The translations under genes were made by a program, and so were the position numbers. 64,000 bases of DNA from Echinicola jeungdonensis (GTDB lineage Bacteria; Bacteroidota; Bacteroidia; Cytophagales; Cyclobacteriaceae), in contig NZ_JAUFQT010000001.1 of the NCBI RefSeq assembly GCF_030409905.1, positions 2,397,001 through 2,461,000 of the forward strand. Direction: 5' to 3'. Below, in pieces: positions 27,834 to 37,110 of this stretch (positions are counted from its first letter, which is position 1; each line of letters begins with the position of its first letter). The notes beneath the pieces were generated by a model. That model had not been told where the DNA came from, ran no database searches, and saw only the letters and a program-made list of their open reading frames with translations.

Positions 27834-28607
27834 ATGAAGACTGTAATTCCTCAACTTTCACTCGTAGGTGCAGGACCGGGAGATCCCGATTTAATCACCT
27901 TAAAAGCCATTAAAGTCCTTAAAAAGGCAGATGTGGTTTTATATGATGCCCTAGCCAATGAAGCTTTTCTGGAATACGTACCGGACACAGCATTAAAAAT
28001 ATTTGTTGGTAAAAGGGCTGGACTTCACTATAGGCAGCAAAGGGAGATCAATCGGATGATCGTCAATTATGCTAAAACTTGTGGGAATGTTGTGAGGCTT
28101 AAAGGGGGAGACCCTTATGTATTTGGTAGAGGGCATGAAGAATTAGAATATGCTGCAAAGCATGGTGTGCCTACTGATTATGTGCCCGGCATCAGTAGTG
28201 CCATGGCTGTACCTGGATTAAGCGGTATACCATTGACTAAGAGGGGAGTAAATGAAAGTTTTTGGGTGGTTACCGGTACCTTAAAGGATCATTCTACCGC
28301 GCAGGACTTATTTTATGCTGCTCAGTCTTCTGCCACGGTCATAATATTAATGGGAGTGAAAAAGCTTCCTGAAATCGTTTCCCTTTTTAAACAGTATAGA
28401 GGGAATGAAGAGGATATTTCCCTGATTCAGAATGGAAGTAAGGAAAATGAACGTTCCATTACAGGGAAACTGAAAGACATAATGGAAATCCAGAAAAAAG
28501 AAAAAATTTCAGCTCCTGCCATCATTGTTATCGGGAAAGTGGTTGGGGAGAAAAAAGACTATTTGAAAAATCTCCTTGGACAAGACTCCCTTGTGGTAAC
28601 CAAATAG
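27834..28607 (+). CDS. cobA: Uroporphyrinogen-III C-methyltransferase
   Basis: 257 residues with the SUMT signatures LVGAGPGDPDLITLKA, VRLKGGDPYVFGRG and VPGISSAMAVPGLSGIPLT. It methylates uroporphyrinogen III to precorrin-2, the precursor of siroheme, which NirB needs. It lacks a CysG-type dehydrogenase/chelatase domain, so that step is encoded elsewhere. It is transcribed away from nirB and ends before a strong terminator. Confidence 0.96.
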   Translation: MKTVIPQLSLVGAGPGDPDLITLKAIKVLKKADVVLYDALANEAFLEYVPDTALKIFVGKRAGLHYRQQREINRMIVNYAKTCGNVVRLKGGDPYVFGRGHEELEYAAKHGVPTDYVPGISSAMAVPGLSGIPLTKRGVNESFWVVTGTLKDHSTAQDLFYAAQSSATVIILMGVKKLPEIVSLFKQYRGNEEDISLIQNGSKENERSITGKLKDIMEIQKKEKISAPAIIVIGKVVGEKKDYLKNLLGQDSLVVTK

Positions 28608-28684
28608 GAAGGTGTCAATAAAATTAGGTTGATGTTGCCAGATGAGAAAAAATATATTTTTTCATTTTGGTTTAACTAAAATAG

Positions 28685-28712
28685 CCCCGCCAATTGGTGG
28701 GGTTGTTTTTTT
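28685..28712 (+). terminator. Rho-independent terminator after cobA
   Basis: CCCCGCC/GGTGGGG stem with AATT loop and one G-T pair, followed by a T-rich tract. Confidence 0.88.
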
Positions 28713-29249
28713 GGTGGGTGATTTTTTTTATGAAGTAAACTGGAAAGAGATTTTGGGTAGTTGGAGCTACATGTATTGATAATCGGTTTCCCTTTTTAGG
28801 CTTTGGCTATCCATTTTCGGTGGTATAACCGAGGTAAGATAAAAGAATAAAGAAGGGAAAATCCGTATGATCATTCGACTTTCCTAATTCAACGACCCAT
28901 TTGTCGAAAATTAGGTCTGTCAGTTTCATGGTTTGAAAAAAATTACCAGCCCTTTTCTTAAAAAAAATCAATATCCTGAATATTAGCTAACTAAGCCTTG
29001 TGGTTATTTAAATGGTAATAATGACTTTTAAAGAAAGGTTGTTCCTGAAAAGTTTCTTGGTTAATGTTTAAGTGCTAATGGTCTTTTCATAATAACAGTT
29101 GGAGCTTTATTCTTTCAGCCTTGGCGTTTGTCCAAAAATGCCTAATTGGTTTAACTTAATCCATCAAATTCTCATTTCAAAACTGATTTTATCCTTTTAT
29201 CTGTGGGGAATTAGCTTTATTTTAATTTTTAAACAGAATTAACCTGAAA
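28713..29249. other. Gap upstream of the DUF4202 gene
   Basis: About 540 AT-rich bases. No open frame, TACGTA box or strong hairpin was seen. It presumably contains the promoter of the gene at 29250. Confidence 0.4.
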
Positions 29250-29843
29250 ATGAATAATAGTAAATTTGAAAAAACCATAGAGGAGTTTGATAAAATCAAT
29301 TCAGAAGATCCTCATTTGGAAATGATCAACGGCTCTGAGGTTCCCAAAGAGTTAGTATACGGACACAGAATGAGTGGTATGTTGCAAAAATTTAGTCCAA
29401 ATGCTTCTGAGCCACTTAGGTTGGCTGCAAGGTGTCAACATATTAAACGCTGGGAAATCCCAAGGGAAGAATATCCTATGGACCGGAAGGGTTATTTGAT
29501 GTGGCGTACTAAACTTAAGAAGTTTCATGGGGAGCTGGCCAGTTCTATTATGAAAAAACATGGCTATGATGATGATACCATCAAGAAGGTTGATGATCTA
29601 CTTAATAAAAGACGGTTAAAAACCGATGAGGATGTCCAGACTTTGGAGGATGTGATTTGTCTGGTTTTTTTGAAATATTATTTTGATGATTTTATTGCTA
29701 AACATAGACAAGAGGAGGGAAAGTTGGTGGATATTGTTCAAAAAACCTGGAGGAAAATGTCTGAAGATGGCCATAAGGCAGCTCTAAATATGGAGTATTC
29801 TGAAGAGGCATTGGATATTGTAAAAAAAGCATTGGAGGGGTGA
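29250..29843 (+). CDS. DUF4202 family protein
   Basis: 197 residues, soluble and helical. The stretch LVYGHRMSGML followed by RLAARCQHIKRW, and a later EDVICLVFLKYYFDDF, match the DUF4202 family, which has an HD-domain-like arrangement of His residues and is often found beside nitrate or nitrite assimilation genes. No function is established to my knowledge. Its place between nirB/cobA and the narK operon supports a role in nitrogen assimilation. Confidence 0.8.
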   Translation: MNNSKFEKTIEEFDKINSEDPHLEMINGSEVPKELVYGHRMSGMLQKFSPNASEPLRLAARCQHIKRWEIPREEYPMDRKGYLMWRTKLKKFHGELASSIMKKHGYDDDTIKKVDDLLNKRRLKTDEDVQTLEDVICLVFLKYYFDDFIAKHRQEEGKLVDIVQKTWRKMSEDGHKAALNMEYSEEALDIVKKALEG

Positions 29844-30080
29844 GAAATTAGAAGTTTGAGTCTGATCCTGGTGTCATTATATACAGGCACCGGTTTTTTT
29901 ATTCCTCAATTCAAAAATGTGGGTATTGTGCTCAACTATCTAATGCTTCGATTTTTGGCCAGACAAATCACCATATTTATTCCCTCTTTTTTAAAAATCC
30001 ATTAATCTTTTTACTTAATAGCCACAGCACCTACTGGGCTACTATCTATTGCAGCCATATCAACTAATTCCGATTATAAA

Positions 30081-30110
30081 TAAAACGGGGGGATGATCCT
30101 TCATCCCCCC
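30081..30110 (-). terminator. Terminator of the narK-nitrate reductase operon
   Basis: A perfect 10-bp stem GGGGGGATGA/TCATCCCCCC with TCCT loop. On the minus strand it is followed by GTTTTATTT. It lies 24 bases past the last gene of the operon. Confidence 0.88.
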
Positions 30111-30133
30111 TTGGTTGGTTAGGGTTTAGGTGG

Positions 30134-30523
30134 TTAGCATTTTTGGTAATCTTCCATAGAATGGGGATTAGGAAAATTATCCCTTTCATCCTCATCAGGC
30201 CTTTTATGCAGGCACTGAAAGTCTTTTTCAATCAAAATAATGCTTTCATGGTTCGTACTTTCTTTTTGAACATGTCTTAAAGAAACTTCATCGGTAGTAG
30301 CCCATTTAGTGGACATAGGTGCAGGGACTTTTACGAGGATTTCATTATCCTTAATGTTTGCCCCAATGCAGTCGACGTCTTTTTCAGGGACAAGGCTATA
30401 ACGTAAGACCTCTTTTTCGCCAAGTTGGAGAGTCTGGTGAACGGCCTCTTCTTTGGCTATTTTTTCCACTTCAGTTTGGGTAAGCCTTAACCTGATGGAA
30501 TTATTGTTGATTCTTAATTTCAT
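30134..30523 (-). CDS. Small conserved protein of the nitrate operon (DUF7009-like)
   Basis: 129 residues starting MKLRINNNSIRLRLTQTEVEKI, a start I associate with a small uncharacterised family in Bacteroidota. The middle (VLRYSLVPEK, NEILVKVPAP) looks beta-rich; the tail has the sequence FQCLHKRPDEDERDNFPNPH with conserved-looking Cys and acidic residues. There is no signal peptide or membrane helix. It is the last gene before the operon terminator, 33 bases after the rubredoxin fusion, so it is probably connected with nitrate reductase function or assembly. Family name is from memory. Confidence 0.7.
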   Translation of the reverse strand: MKLRINNNSIRLRLTQTEVEKIAKEEAVHQTLQLGEKEVLRYSLVPEKDVDCIGANIKDNEILVKVPAPMSTKWATTDEVSLRHVQKESTNHESIILIEKDFQCLHKRPDEDERDNFPNPHSMEDYQKC

Positions 30524-30556
30524 AGGATACTTTTAGTTTACCTCTTTAACTGATAA

Positions 30557-31981
30557 TTAAATTAGTTTAAATGCGGATTTAGGGCTTTCACAAACCGGAC
30601 AATTGTAATCTTCGGGTAACTTCAAAAACGAAGTGCCTGCTGCTATTTCCGATTCCGGATCCCCGTACTTTTCGTCATATACTGTCAAACAGCTTGAACA
30701 CTGGTATTTCCTATGTTGCTTTTTGGGAGTACCCTCTACCGTATCCACAGGATCAGAAGTTTTTCTTACCTCCAATTGATCATAATATTTATAGCTCAAT
30801 TCTATTAATAAGGGTGGCAAAGTTTCTTTCGGAACATTTTTAGCGTAATAGAAATATTCAGAAAGGTTTGGGTTAAAATCTTTGCTGTATAGAATATTAA
30901 AGGTGTCAGGGTCATTCGGCTTTTCCTTTTTGGTTTTTTCAATGGCCACAGAAGTAAACAGGGCCATGTGTTTTGTTTTCACTGAAAAGCTTAAACCGTA
31001 AGTACTGATATCTTGCTTATCAAGGGCCCTTACCAGATAATTTTTAATTTCAAGGGCTTCCTCATCCAATACAGGAAGGTGCCAATTGAGCTCCAAAGAA
31101 CTGTGCCGGATATTGATACCGTATTTTCCCAGCAATTTTTCCCAACTCAAACGGTCTTTTTCTGCAATGCCTTTTACAATGATTGATTTCCAAGGTGTAA
31201 GGCATATTTTACCAATGTTGGTGTCCAGGCATAACTGGCAAAGGGCTTTTAGGAAGTTGATGGTAAACTTGTTATTCCTCCAATATAGTCCCAACCAATA
31301 TTTTCCTCCAACAACCCTGTTCATTCCTTCATAATAAGGTGTGGTGGCTTCAGGATAATCCAATTCCTGTTCCACAGGTTGGGTGTTGGGGGTAGTTATT
31401 TCCTTGGCCTTTTGATAGATCTCAGGGTATTTGAGTTCACTTTTGACCGGGTTGATTTCCTCAATGGCCCTGGCAACCCTGGCCAAATCATAACCATAAA
31501 TCAAATCCGGTGCACACCATGGTTTGACATCAATTTCAGAAAACCGGAGATAGAGGTACCAATAATTGTCATGGGATGAAGCCACGAAATTGATGTTTCC
31601 GGTAAATAGGGGTACCAAGCTTTGAACCGGGTCGGTAATATTGATTTTAAGTTTTGGCTTATAATCAAAGGTGTCCAGGATGTAGTGATAATTATGAGAA
31701 GCCAGCCAATGGGTGGTAGGCATTACATCCAGGGCAGGATAGGAAGATACTACGTTTTGGAATTCCTCTCCATCAGTATCATACTCTGTGTCTATGGCCT
31801 TAAATGTGGTGGCCAAAGTTTCAAGGTTTTTGTTTTTCAAAGGAAAGAGTACGTCCTGTCTTGAACCCAAGTGTATATAACTGGTGCCTAATTCATTGGC
31901 TGTATGTATCATTTTGAGAAAATCCCCGGGGGAAATAATCCCTCCCCGGACAAATACCCTGACGAGATCTGCTTTTTGCAT
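30557..31981 (-). CDS. Sulfite/nitrite-reductase-like protein fused to rubredoxin, without siroheme cysteines
   Basis: 474 residues. The N-terminal ~400 residues look like the ferredoxin-like half-repeats of sulfite/nitrite reductases (VRVFVRGGIISPGDFLKM, GSRQDVLFPLK, LTPWKSIIVKGI). However, no Cx5C...Cx3C pair for the 4Fe-4S/siroheme centre exists; the few cysteines are scattered. Residues 425-474 form a rubredoxin: C428-x2-C431 and C461-x2-C464 around a GDPESEIAAGTSF core. A catalytic nitrite reductase is therefore unlikely; an electron carrier or docking subunit for the fused nitrate reductase encoded just upstream is the better guess. It lies 177 bases after that gene in one operon. Confidence 0.8.
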   Translation of the reverse strand: MQKADLVRVFVRGGIISPGDFLKMIHTANELGTSYIHLGSRQDVLFPLKNKNLETLATTFKAIDTEYDTDGEEFQNVVSSYPALDVMPTTHWLASHNYHYILDTFDYKPKLKINITDPVQSLVPLFTGNINFVASSHDNYWYLYLRFSEIDVKPWCAPDLIYGYDLARVARAIEEINPVKSELKYPEIYQKAKEITTPNTQPVEQELDYPEATTPYYEGMNRVVGGKYWLGLYWRNNKFTINFLKALCQLCLDTNIGKICLTPWKSIIVKGIAEKDRLSWEKLLGKYGINIRHSSLELNWHLPVLDEEALEIKNYLVRALDKQDISTYGLSFSVKTKHMALFTSVAIEKTKKEKPNDPDTFNILYSKDFNPNLSEYFYYAKNVPKETLPPLLIELSYKYYDQLEVRKTSDPVDTVEGTPKKQHRKYQCSSCLTVYDEKYGDPESEIAAGTSFLKLPEDYNCPVCESPKSAFKLI

Positions 31982-32023
31982 GTTTATTTACCTTTTGTTC
32001 CAAATACCGGAATTTAATTTCTG

Positions 32024-32052
32024 GTTATTACAGCCCCAAAGGCTGTAATAAC
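32024..32052. repeat. Intercistronic 12-bp hairpin between nitrate reductase and the rubredoxin fusion
   Basis: GTTATTACAGCC pairs perfectly with GGCTGTAATAAC around a CCAAA loop. No U-tract follows on the minus strand, so it is not a classical terminator. It could stabilise or process the mRNA and so set the ratio of the two proteins. Confidence 0.6.
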
Positions 32053-32158
32053 GGTGGGGCAGTACAGTAAATTTATTAGATTTTTTTTAATTCCAGCTCG
32101 AAACTTAATGCACCTTATTTTAATCTAATTAATCAAATCGAAAAGGCCAAACTGCCCA

Positions 32159-35100
32159 TTAGGCATCCACCAAAGCACTAAGCTCATCATCCAGGATGCC
32201 TTTGACTTCTGGTTTGCAGCTTCCGCATCCAAGTCCGGCCCCAGTTTGTTGACAGAGCTGACGGAATTCCTGACATCCGGATTGGATGGCTTTAGTGATA
32301 TTTCCTTTACCGACATTTCCGCATGAACAAACCATTTCTCCAATCATTTCTTCTTTATTGGAATTGCCTCTTAACAATTCTTGACGTTTTTTGGAAAGTT
32401 CGGTTTTTTCTTCAATGAGTTCTTTAAATTCCGCAAATTCGGTTTTATCCCCCATAAGGATGGCTCCTACTAATCGGTCTTTGTAAACGATACATTTTTT
32501 ATAGTATGTTTGAGCGGTATCGATCAGTAATATTTCCTCATATCCCTCTCCATTGGCTGGTTTTTCTGGAATACCCATGGAGCAAAGGTCCAGGTCGGAG
32601 AATTTAAGGATATTCATTGGAATAGATCCCTTATATAGGCTCAATAAGTCTCCAGTGATAAATCTGGCCGCATTGTCTGCTTGGGCTTCTGCAGCTGCTG
32701 TAATGCCATTGAGTTTCCCTTTATGTTCAGCAATTTCCCCCATGGCAAAGATGGATGGGTCACTGGTTTGCAGGTAATCATTGACTTTAATTCCTCTTCC
32801 GCAATCCAGACCTGTTGATTTCGCCAATTCTACGTTTGGCCTTGTTCCAATTGCGTATACAACCGCATTGCATGGGATGGACTGGCCACTTTTCAGGCTG
32901 GCTGTTATCTTTTTCTGATCTCCCTGGGCTTCCAAGTGGGAAACCTGGTTGTTCATAAAGAGCTGAACTCCCATTTCCTCGATTTTTTCCCGGAGCAAGG
33001 AACTTGCCATAGGATCCAACTGACGTTCCATCAATCTTGAGCCAAGCTGGATGATAGTGACGTCAATATTGATTTCCCGAAGGGCTGCTGCCAATTCAAG
33101 GCCGAGCAAACCTCCTCCTACAATCACTACATGGCCCTTATAGTCCATGTATTCCTTCAGTTCATCAGCATTTTGCCTGTTTCTCATGGTGAAAACACCT
33201 GGCAAATGCATAGGTACATCGCCTGGAACAAAAGCCCGGCTACCGGTTGCGAGGATCAAGGTATCATAGTGGTGTACCCTTCCTTTTTCATCGGTTACAG
33301 ACTTATTGGACCTGTCAATAGATTCAATTCCATTTTCAACATATAAGTTAATGTTGAGTTTTTCCATTTCACTGGAGGACTTGAATTTTTGCAAATCTTC
33401 CCAAGTCCTATGTTTGTTTACATAATCCGGAAGTAATACCCTGTTGTAAAAGGGATATTTTTCTTTGGAGAATACATGGATTTCATCCTCCTTGTTAAAT
33501 TCCCTGTAGGTATTAATAAAGCGGTAAGCAGCCGCCCCAGCTCCTACAATGACTATTCTTTGTTTTGGCTTTTTGTAAAGGGAAACTTGTACAGCGGAGT
33601 ATTTGAAATCCGGCTGTTTGGAAACGGGGTCGATGGCGTTTCCTGTAATATTATTGGCCCGGGCAAAGTCATTTTTTAAGATTTTTCCCCAGTGCATGGG
33701 AAGGAATACCACTCCTTTTTTGATCTTGTCGGTGACTTGTGCGTGGACACGGACCTCTCCCCGGTTACCATTAACCAGAACTGTGTCTCCATCATTAATG
33801 CCTCTTTCTGCAGCATCTTCAGGATGAATTTCAAGGAAGGGAGAAGGGATATGTTTGTTCAATTTACTCACTTTTCCCGTACGGGTCATCGTATGCCATT
33901 GATCCCTAATCCTTCCTGTAGTCAGGATCAATGGTAGAACCCCTGTAGGAAGCTCGGTTTTGTTTTTCGGACCTGCAGCTAATATTTGTGCACGCTGGTT
34001 TGGCGTGTAGAATTTTTTATCCGTAAACAGCCTTGGTGTTCCTCCTTTTGACTTATCGACAAATGGCCACTGAACAGTTCCATTTTCTTTTAAAAAGTCA
34101 TAATCCAACCCTGAAATGTCAATATTGGTCCCTTTGGTCATTCGGCAATATTCCGCATAGACCTCACCCATGTTTTTATAGTCAAAACCTGGGAAGCCCA
34201 TTTTTTGGGCAAACCTGAGTAAGATTTCTGCATCAGGGAGAGCCTCTCCAGGAGCATCGGTGAATTTGTTGAGGTAACTGATTCTCCTTTCGGAATTGGT
34301 CATGGTACCCTCTTTTTCACCCCATCCTGCTGCCGGCAAAACCAAATCCGCATAAGGGATGGCCTCTGCCTTGTTGGAGATTTCTTGAACGACCACAAAT
34401 TTGGCCTTCTTAAGGGCTGCTTCAACCTTTCTGGCATCCGGCATGCTGACCAATGGATTGGTACAGATAATCCATAGGGCTTTGATGCTTCCATCTTCCA
34501 AGCCTTCGAAAATCTGCGTTGCGGTTTTACCTGGTTGGGCGGGGATCTCATCAACCCCCCAGAAGTCAGCAACCTCTTTTCTGTGCTCGGGATTGGCTAA
34601 GTTCCTGTGTGAGGCTAACAAAGTAGCCATTCCCCCCACTTCACGGCCACCCATTGCATTGGGTTGTCCTGTTAGGGAGAAGGGTCCGGAACCCGGCTTG
34701 CCGATATGTCCTGTGATCAAATTCAGGTCTATTAGGGCCAGGTTTTTATTGACCCCCTCAGCACTTTGGTTCAAGCCCATAGCCCATAGGGATAGGAAAC
34801 CTTTGGCATCTCCAATATAACTGGCTGCTTTTTTGATATCTGAAACCGGGACTCCACAAATAATGGAGGCTTCCTCCAGTGAAGTTCCCATGGCTATTTC
34901 CTTGTAGGCTTCGAAACCATCAGTATGTTTTTCAATGAAATCAAGGTCAATGTCACCTTGTTCTATCAAACACCTTCCAATGGCCAGGTACAAGGTTTCG
35001 TCTGTGCCTGGATTGATCTGTAAATGTAAATCTGCAAGAGAGCAGGTTTGGGTAACCCTTGGGTCCACCACGATAATTTTGGTGTCAGGGTTAGCTTCTT

Positions 35101-35680
35101 TGTGACTTTCCACCCTTCTCCAGAGGATAGGGTGACACCAGGCTGGGTTAGCACCAGTAACTAAAAAGCAGTCTGCCAGTTCAATGTCTTCATAAGCAAT
35201 GGGGACACTGTCCTCGCCTAGGGTTTTCACATATCCCATTACTGCAGAGCTCATGCAAAGCCTGGAGTTGGTGTCTATATTATTGGTTTTAAGGAAACCT
35301 TTGGCCAGTTTGTTGACCAGGTAATATTCTTCGGTCAAACACTGGCCGGAGACATAAAAGGCAACTGATTCGGGTCCATGTTTTTTGATAATGGATTTGA
35401 ATACAGCTCCTGCCCGGTTTATTGCAGTATCCCAGTCCACTTTTTCAAGGGGATGGGATTTTCCCCATCTCATTTGTGGATGGAGTAGCCGGTCAGACTT
35501 GTCTTCCACCACGTAGTGCAGGTTCATGCCTTTGGAGCATAACATTCCCTTGTTGACAGGATGGTCTGGGTCTCCTTCAACGGACACCTTACCTTTTTGA
35601 TCCTTTTGGACTATGATACCGCATCCTACACCACAGTAAGAACAAGTACTTTTATACCTTTCTGCCTTTGCCATTGACAT
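32159..35680 (-). CDS. nasA: Assimilatory nitrate reductase fused to a NirB-like NAD(P)H reductase module
   Basis: 1173 residues, far longer than a usual ~700-900-residue NasA. The N-terminal [4Fe-4S] motif is C13-x2-C16-x3-C20...C48, followed by the molybdopterin oxidoreductase domain and the dinucleotide-binding domain (to about 690). From about 705 (RIVIVGAGAAAYRFI) a FAD/NAD-dependent oxidoreductase like the NirB N-terminus begins, with a second Rossmann motif VVIVGGGLLGLELAA. The last ~60 residues are a BFD-type [2Fe-2S] domain (VCSCGNVGKGN, LGCGSC). Nitrate reduction and electron entry are thus in one chain, in the cytoplasm. It follows narK by 25 bases. Confidence 0.94.
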   Translation of the reverse strand: MSMAKAERYKSTCSYCGVGCGIIVQKDQKGKVSVEGDPDHPVNKGMLCSKGMNLHYVVEDKSDRLLHPQMRWGKSHPLEKVDWDTAINRAGAVFKSIIKKHGPESVAFYVSGQCLTEEYYLVNKLAKGFLKTNNIDTNSRLCMSSAVMGYVKTLGEDSVPIAYEDIELADCFLVTGANPAWCHPILWRRVESHKEANPDTKIIVVDPRVTQTCSLADLHLQINPGTDETLYLAIGRCLIEQGDIDLDFIEKHTDGFEAYKEIAMGTSLEEASIICGVPVSDIKKAASYIGDAKGFLSLWAMGLNQSAEGVNKNLALIDLNLITGHIGKPGSGPFSLTGQPNAMGGREVGGMATLLASHRNLANPEHRKEVADFWGVDEIPAQPGKTATQIFEGLEDGSIKALWIICTNPLVSMPDARKVEAALKKAKFVVVQEISNKAEAIPYADLVLPAAGWGEKEGTMTNSERRISYLNKFTDAPGEALPDAEILLRFAQKMGFPGFDYKNMGEVYAEYCRMTKGTNIDISGLDYDFLKENGTVQWPFVDKSKGGTPRLFTDKKFYTPNQRAQILAAGPKNKTELPTGVLPLILTTGRIRDQWHTMTRTGKVSKLNKHIPSPFLEIHPEDAAERGINDGDTVLVNGNRGEVRVHAQVTDKIKKGVVFLPMHWGKILKNDFARANNITGNAIDPVSKQPDFKYSAVQVSLYKKPKQRIVIVGAGAAAYRFINTYREFNKEDEIHVFSKEKYPFYNRVLLPDYVNKHRTWEDLQKFKSSSEMEKLNINLYVENGIESIDRSNKSVTDEKGRVHHYDTLILATGSRAFVPGDVPMHLPGVFTMRNRQNADELKEYMDYKGHVVIVGGGLLGLELAAALREINIDVTIIQLGSRLMERQLDPMASSLLREKIEEMGVQLFMNNQVSHLEAQGDQKKITASLKSGQSIPCNAVVYAIGTRPNVELAKSTGLDCGRGIKVNDYLQTSDPSIFAMGEIAEHKGKLNGITAAAEAQADNAARFITGDLLSLYKGSIPMNILKFSDLDLCSMGIPEKPANGEGYEEILLIDTAQTYYKKCIVYKDRLVGAILMGDKTEFAEFKELIEEKTELSKKRQELLRGNSNKEEMIGEMVCSCGNVGKGNITKAIQSGCQEFRQLCQQTGAGLGCGSCKPEVKGILDDELSALVDA

Positions 35681-35705
35681 ATGATAGATGGATTTGATTT
35701 AAATT

Positions 35706-37061
35706 TTAACTATTTACTAATTCAGGCTGAAGTTTTTTTTCAGCCAGAGACTCTTCCAGCTCTTCTTTTGCTGATTTCTCATCCTGTTCAGAGAACCTGA
35801 TAAGAAGAGTCGTTGAACTAATTGCCACAACGGCAATGCCTAATGCACATAGGGATTCTCCATAGGTAACGCCTTCCATTTTGAATAAAAAGCCGGCCAT
35901 AACCGCACCTGCATTACCTCCGGCACCTACGATTCCGGATATGATTCCAATAGCTTTTTTATTTACAAATGGGACCACGGAATATGTTGCGCCTTCTGCC
36001 ATTTGGACAAAAAGACTGAATACGATCATGGTTCCTATAGCAATTGGTAAAAGGGTCATTTGGGAGAAAAGGATAAGGGCAAACCCTTCAATCAAAACTA
36101 CAACTCCCAAGAATCCTACCCGGCCTTTGAGACCCCATTTGATGCCCGAACGGTCTCCGAAAAAACCTCCAAGAGAACGGGCAAATAAGTTCATGCCCCC
36201 AAACAAACCTGCAATTAAACCTGCAGTTTTAAGGTCCAACTTGAAGAAATCGTGATAATATATGGCTGCAATATTGTTGATGGTAAGTTCGATTCCAAAG
36301 CTGGCTCCATAAACAAGAAATAGGCACCAAACTCTTTTGTCAGTCACCGCAGCTTTAAGGGCTCCTTTGCCATCAGATTTTTTCTTTTTCTTATATTCAA
36401 GGTCCTTTTTGCTCAATTCATCAATATTTCCTTCAGGGAAATCTGTAGTGTAATGGTAGTAGAGAAACCCCGTGATGATCATGGCAATTCCTGGAACAAC
36501 CATGGCGTATCTCCAAGCTTCCGCTTCCAAAAAGCCAAAAGAAATAAATAAGGCAAATATCAATGGCATGACCATTTGGGTAACCCCTCCTCCCAGGTTG
36601 CCCCAGCCTGCGGAAGTGGCATTGGCCGTTCCGACTATATTAGGGGCAAACATGACAGAAGTGTGGTACTGGGTAATCACAAAAGATGATCCGATCATTC
36701 CAATGATCAAGCGGAAGAGCAGGAACGTCTCATAGCTGTCACTCATTCCAATGAACATCACAGGAAAGGATCCTAGGATTAATAGGTATGTATAGGTAAT
36801 TCTTGGTCCAATTCTATCAACCAGCCAACCAATTCCCAGTCTGGCCAAAACGGTTATTGACACAGAAGCAATGATAATGTTTCCTATCTGGGATTTGGTC
36901 AATTCAAGCTCTTCCCGGACCACAGCCATCAATGGCGCAATTCCAAACCAGCCAAAGAAGCACAAAAAGAAGGCAAACCATGACAAATGGAAAGCCCGCA
37001 TTTGTGGGGACTTAAAGTCCAGTAGGTTAATTGAAGTGGCTTTTTTAGTTGTTGAATTCAT
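35706..37061 (-). CDS. narK: Nitrate/nitrite transporter, NarK family (MFS)
   Basis: 451 residues with 12 predicted membrane helices. The nitrate signature regions are recognisable: AGWGNLGGGVTQMVMP and the second, GIISGIVGAGGNAGAVMAGF. RLGIGWLVDRIGPR is the MFS loop motif. It imports nitrate (and may exchange nitrite). It is the first clearly functional gene of the operon narK-nasA-rubredoxin fusion-small protein. Confidence 0.95.
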   Translation of the reverse strand: MNSTTKKATSINLLDFKSPQMRAFHLSWFAFFLCFFGWFGIAPLMAVVREELELTKSQIGNIIIASVSITVLARLGIGWLVDRIGPRITYTYLLILGSFPVMFIGMSDSYETFLLFRLIIGMIGSSFVITQYHTSVMFAPNIVGTANATSAGWGNLGGGVTQMVMPLIFALFISFGFLEAEAWRYAMVVPGIAMIITGFLYYHYTTDFPEGNIDELSKKDLEYKKKKKSDGKGALKAAVTDKRVWCLFLVYGASFGIELTINNIAAIYYHDFFKLDLKTAGLIAGLFGGMNLFARSLGGFFGDRSGIKWGLKGRVGFLGVVVLIEGFALILFSQMTLLPIAIGTMIVFSLFVQMAEGATYSVVPFVNKKAIGIISGIVGAGGNAGAVMAGFLFKMEGVTYGESLCALGIAVVAISSTTLLIRFSEQDEKSAKEELEESLAEKKLQPELVNS

Positions 37062-37110
37062 GTGTGTAAAGCTTAAATTGAAGGGAAACCTTTTTGATTC
37101 GTTTCTGGGT

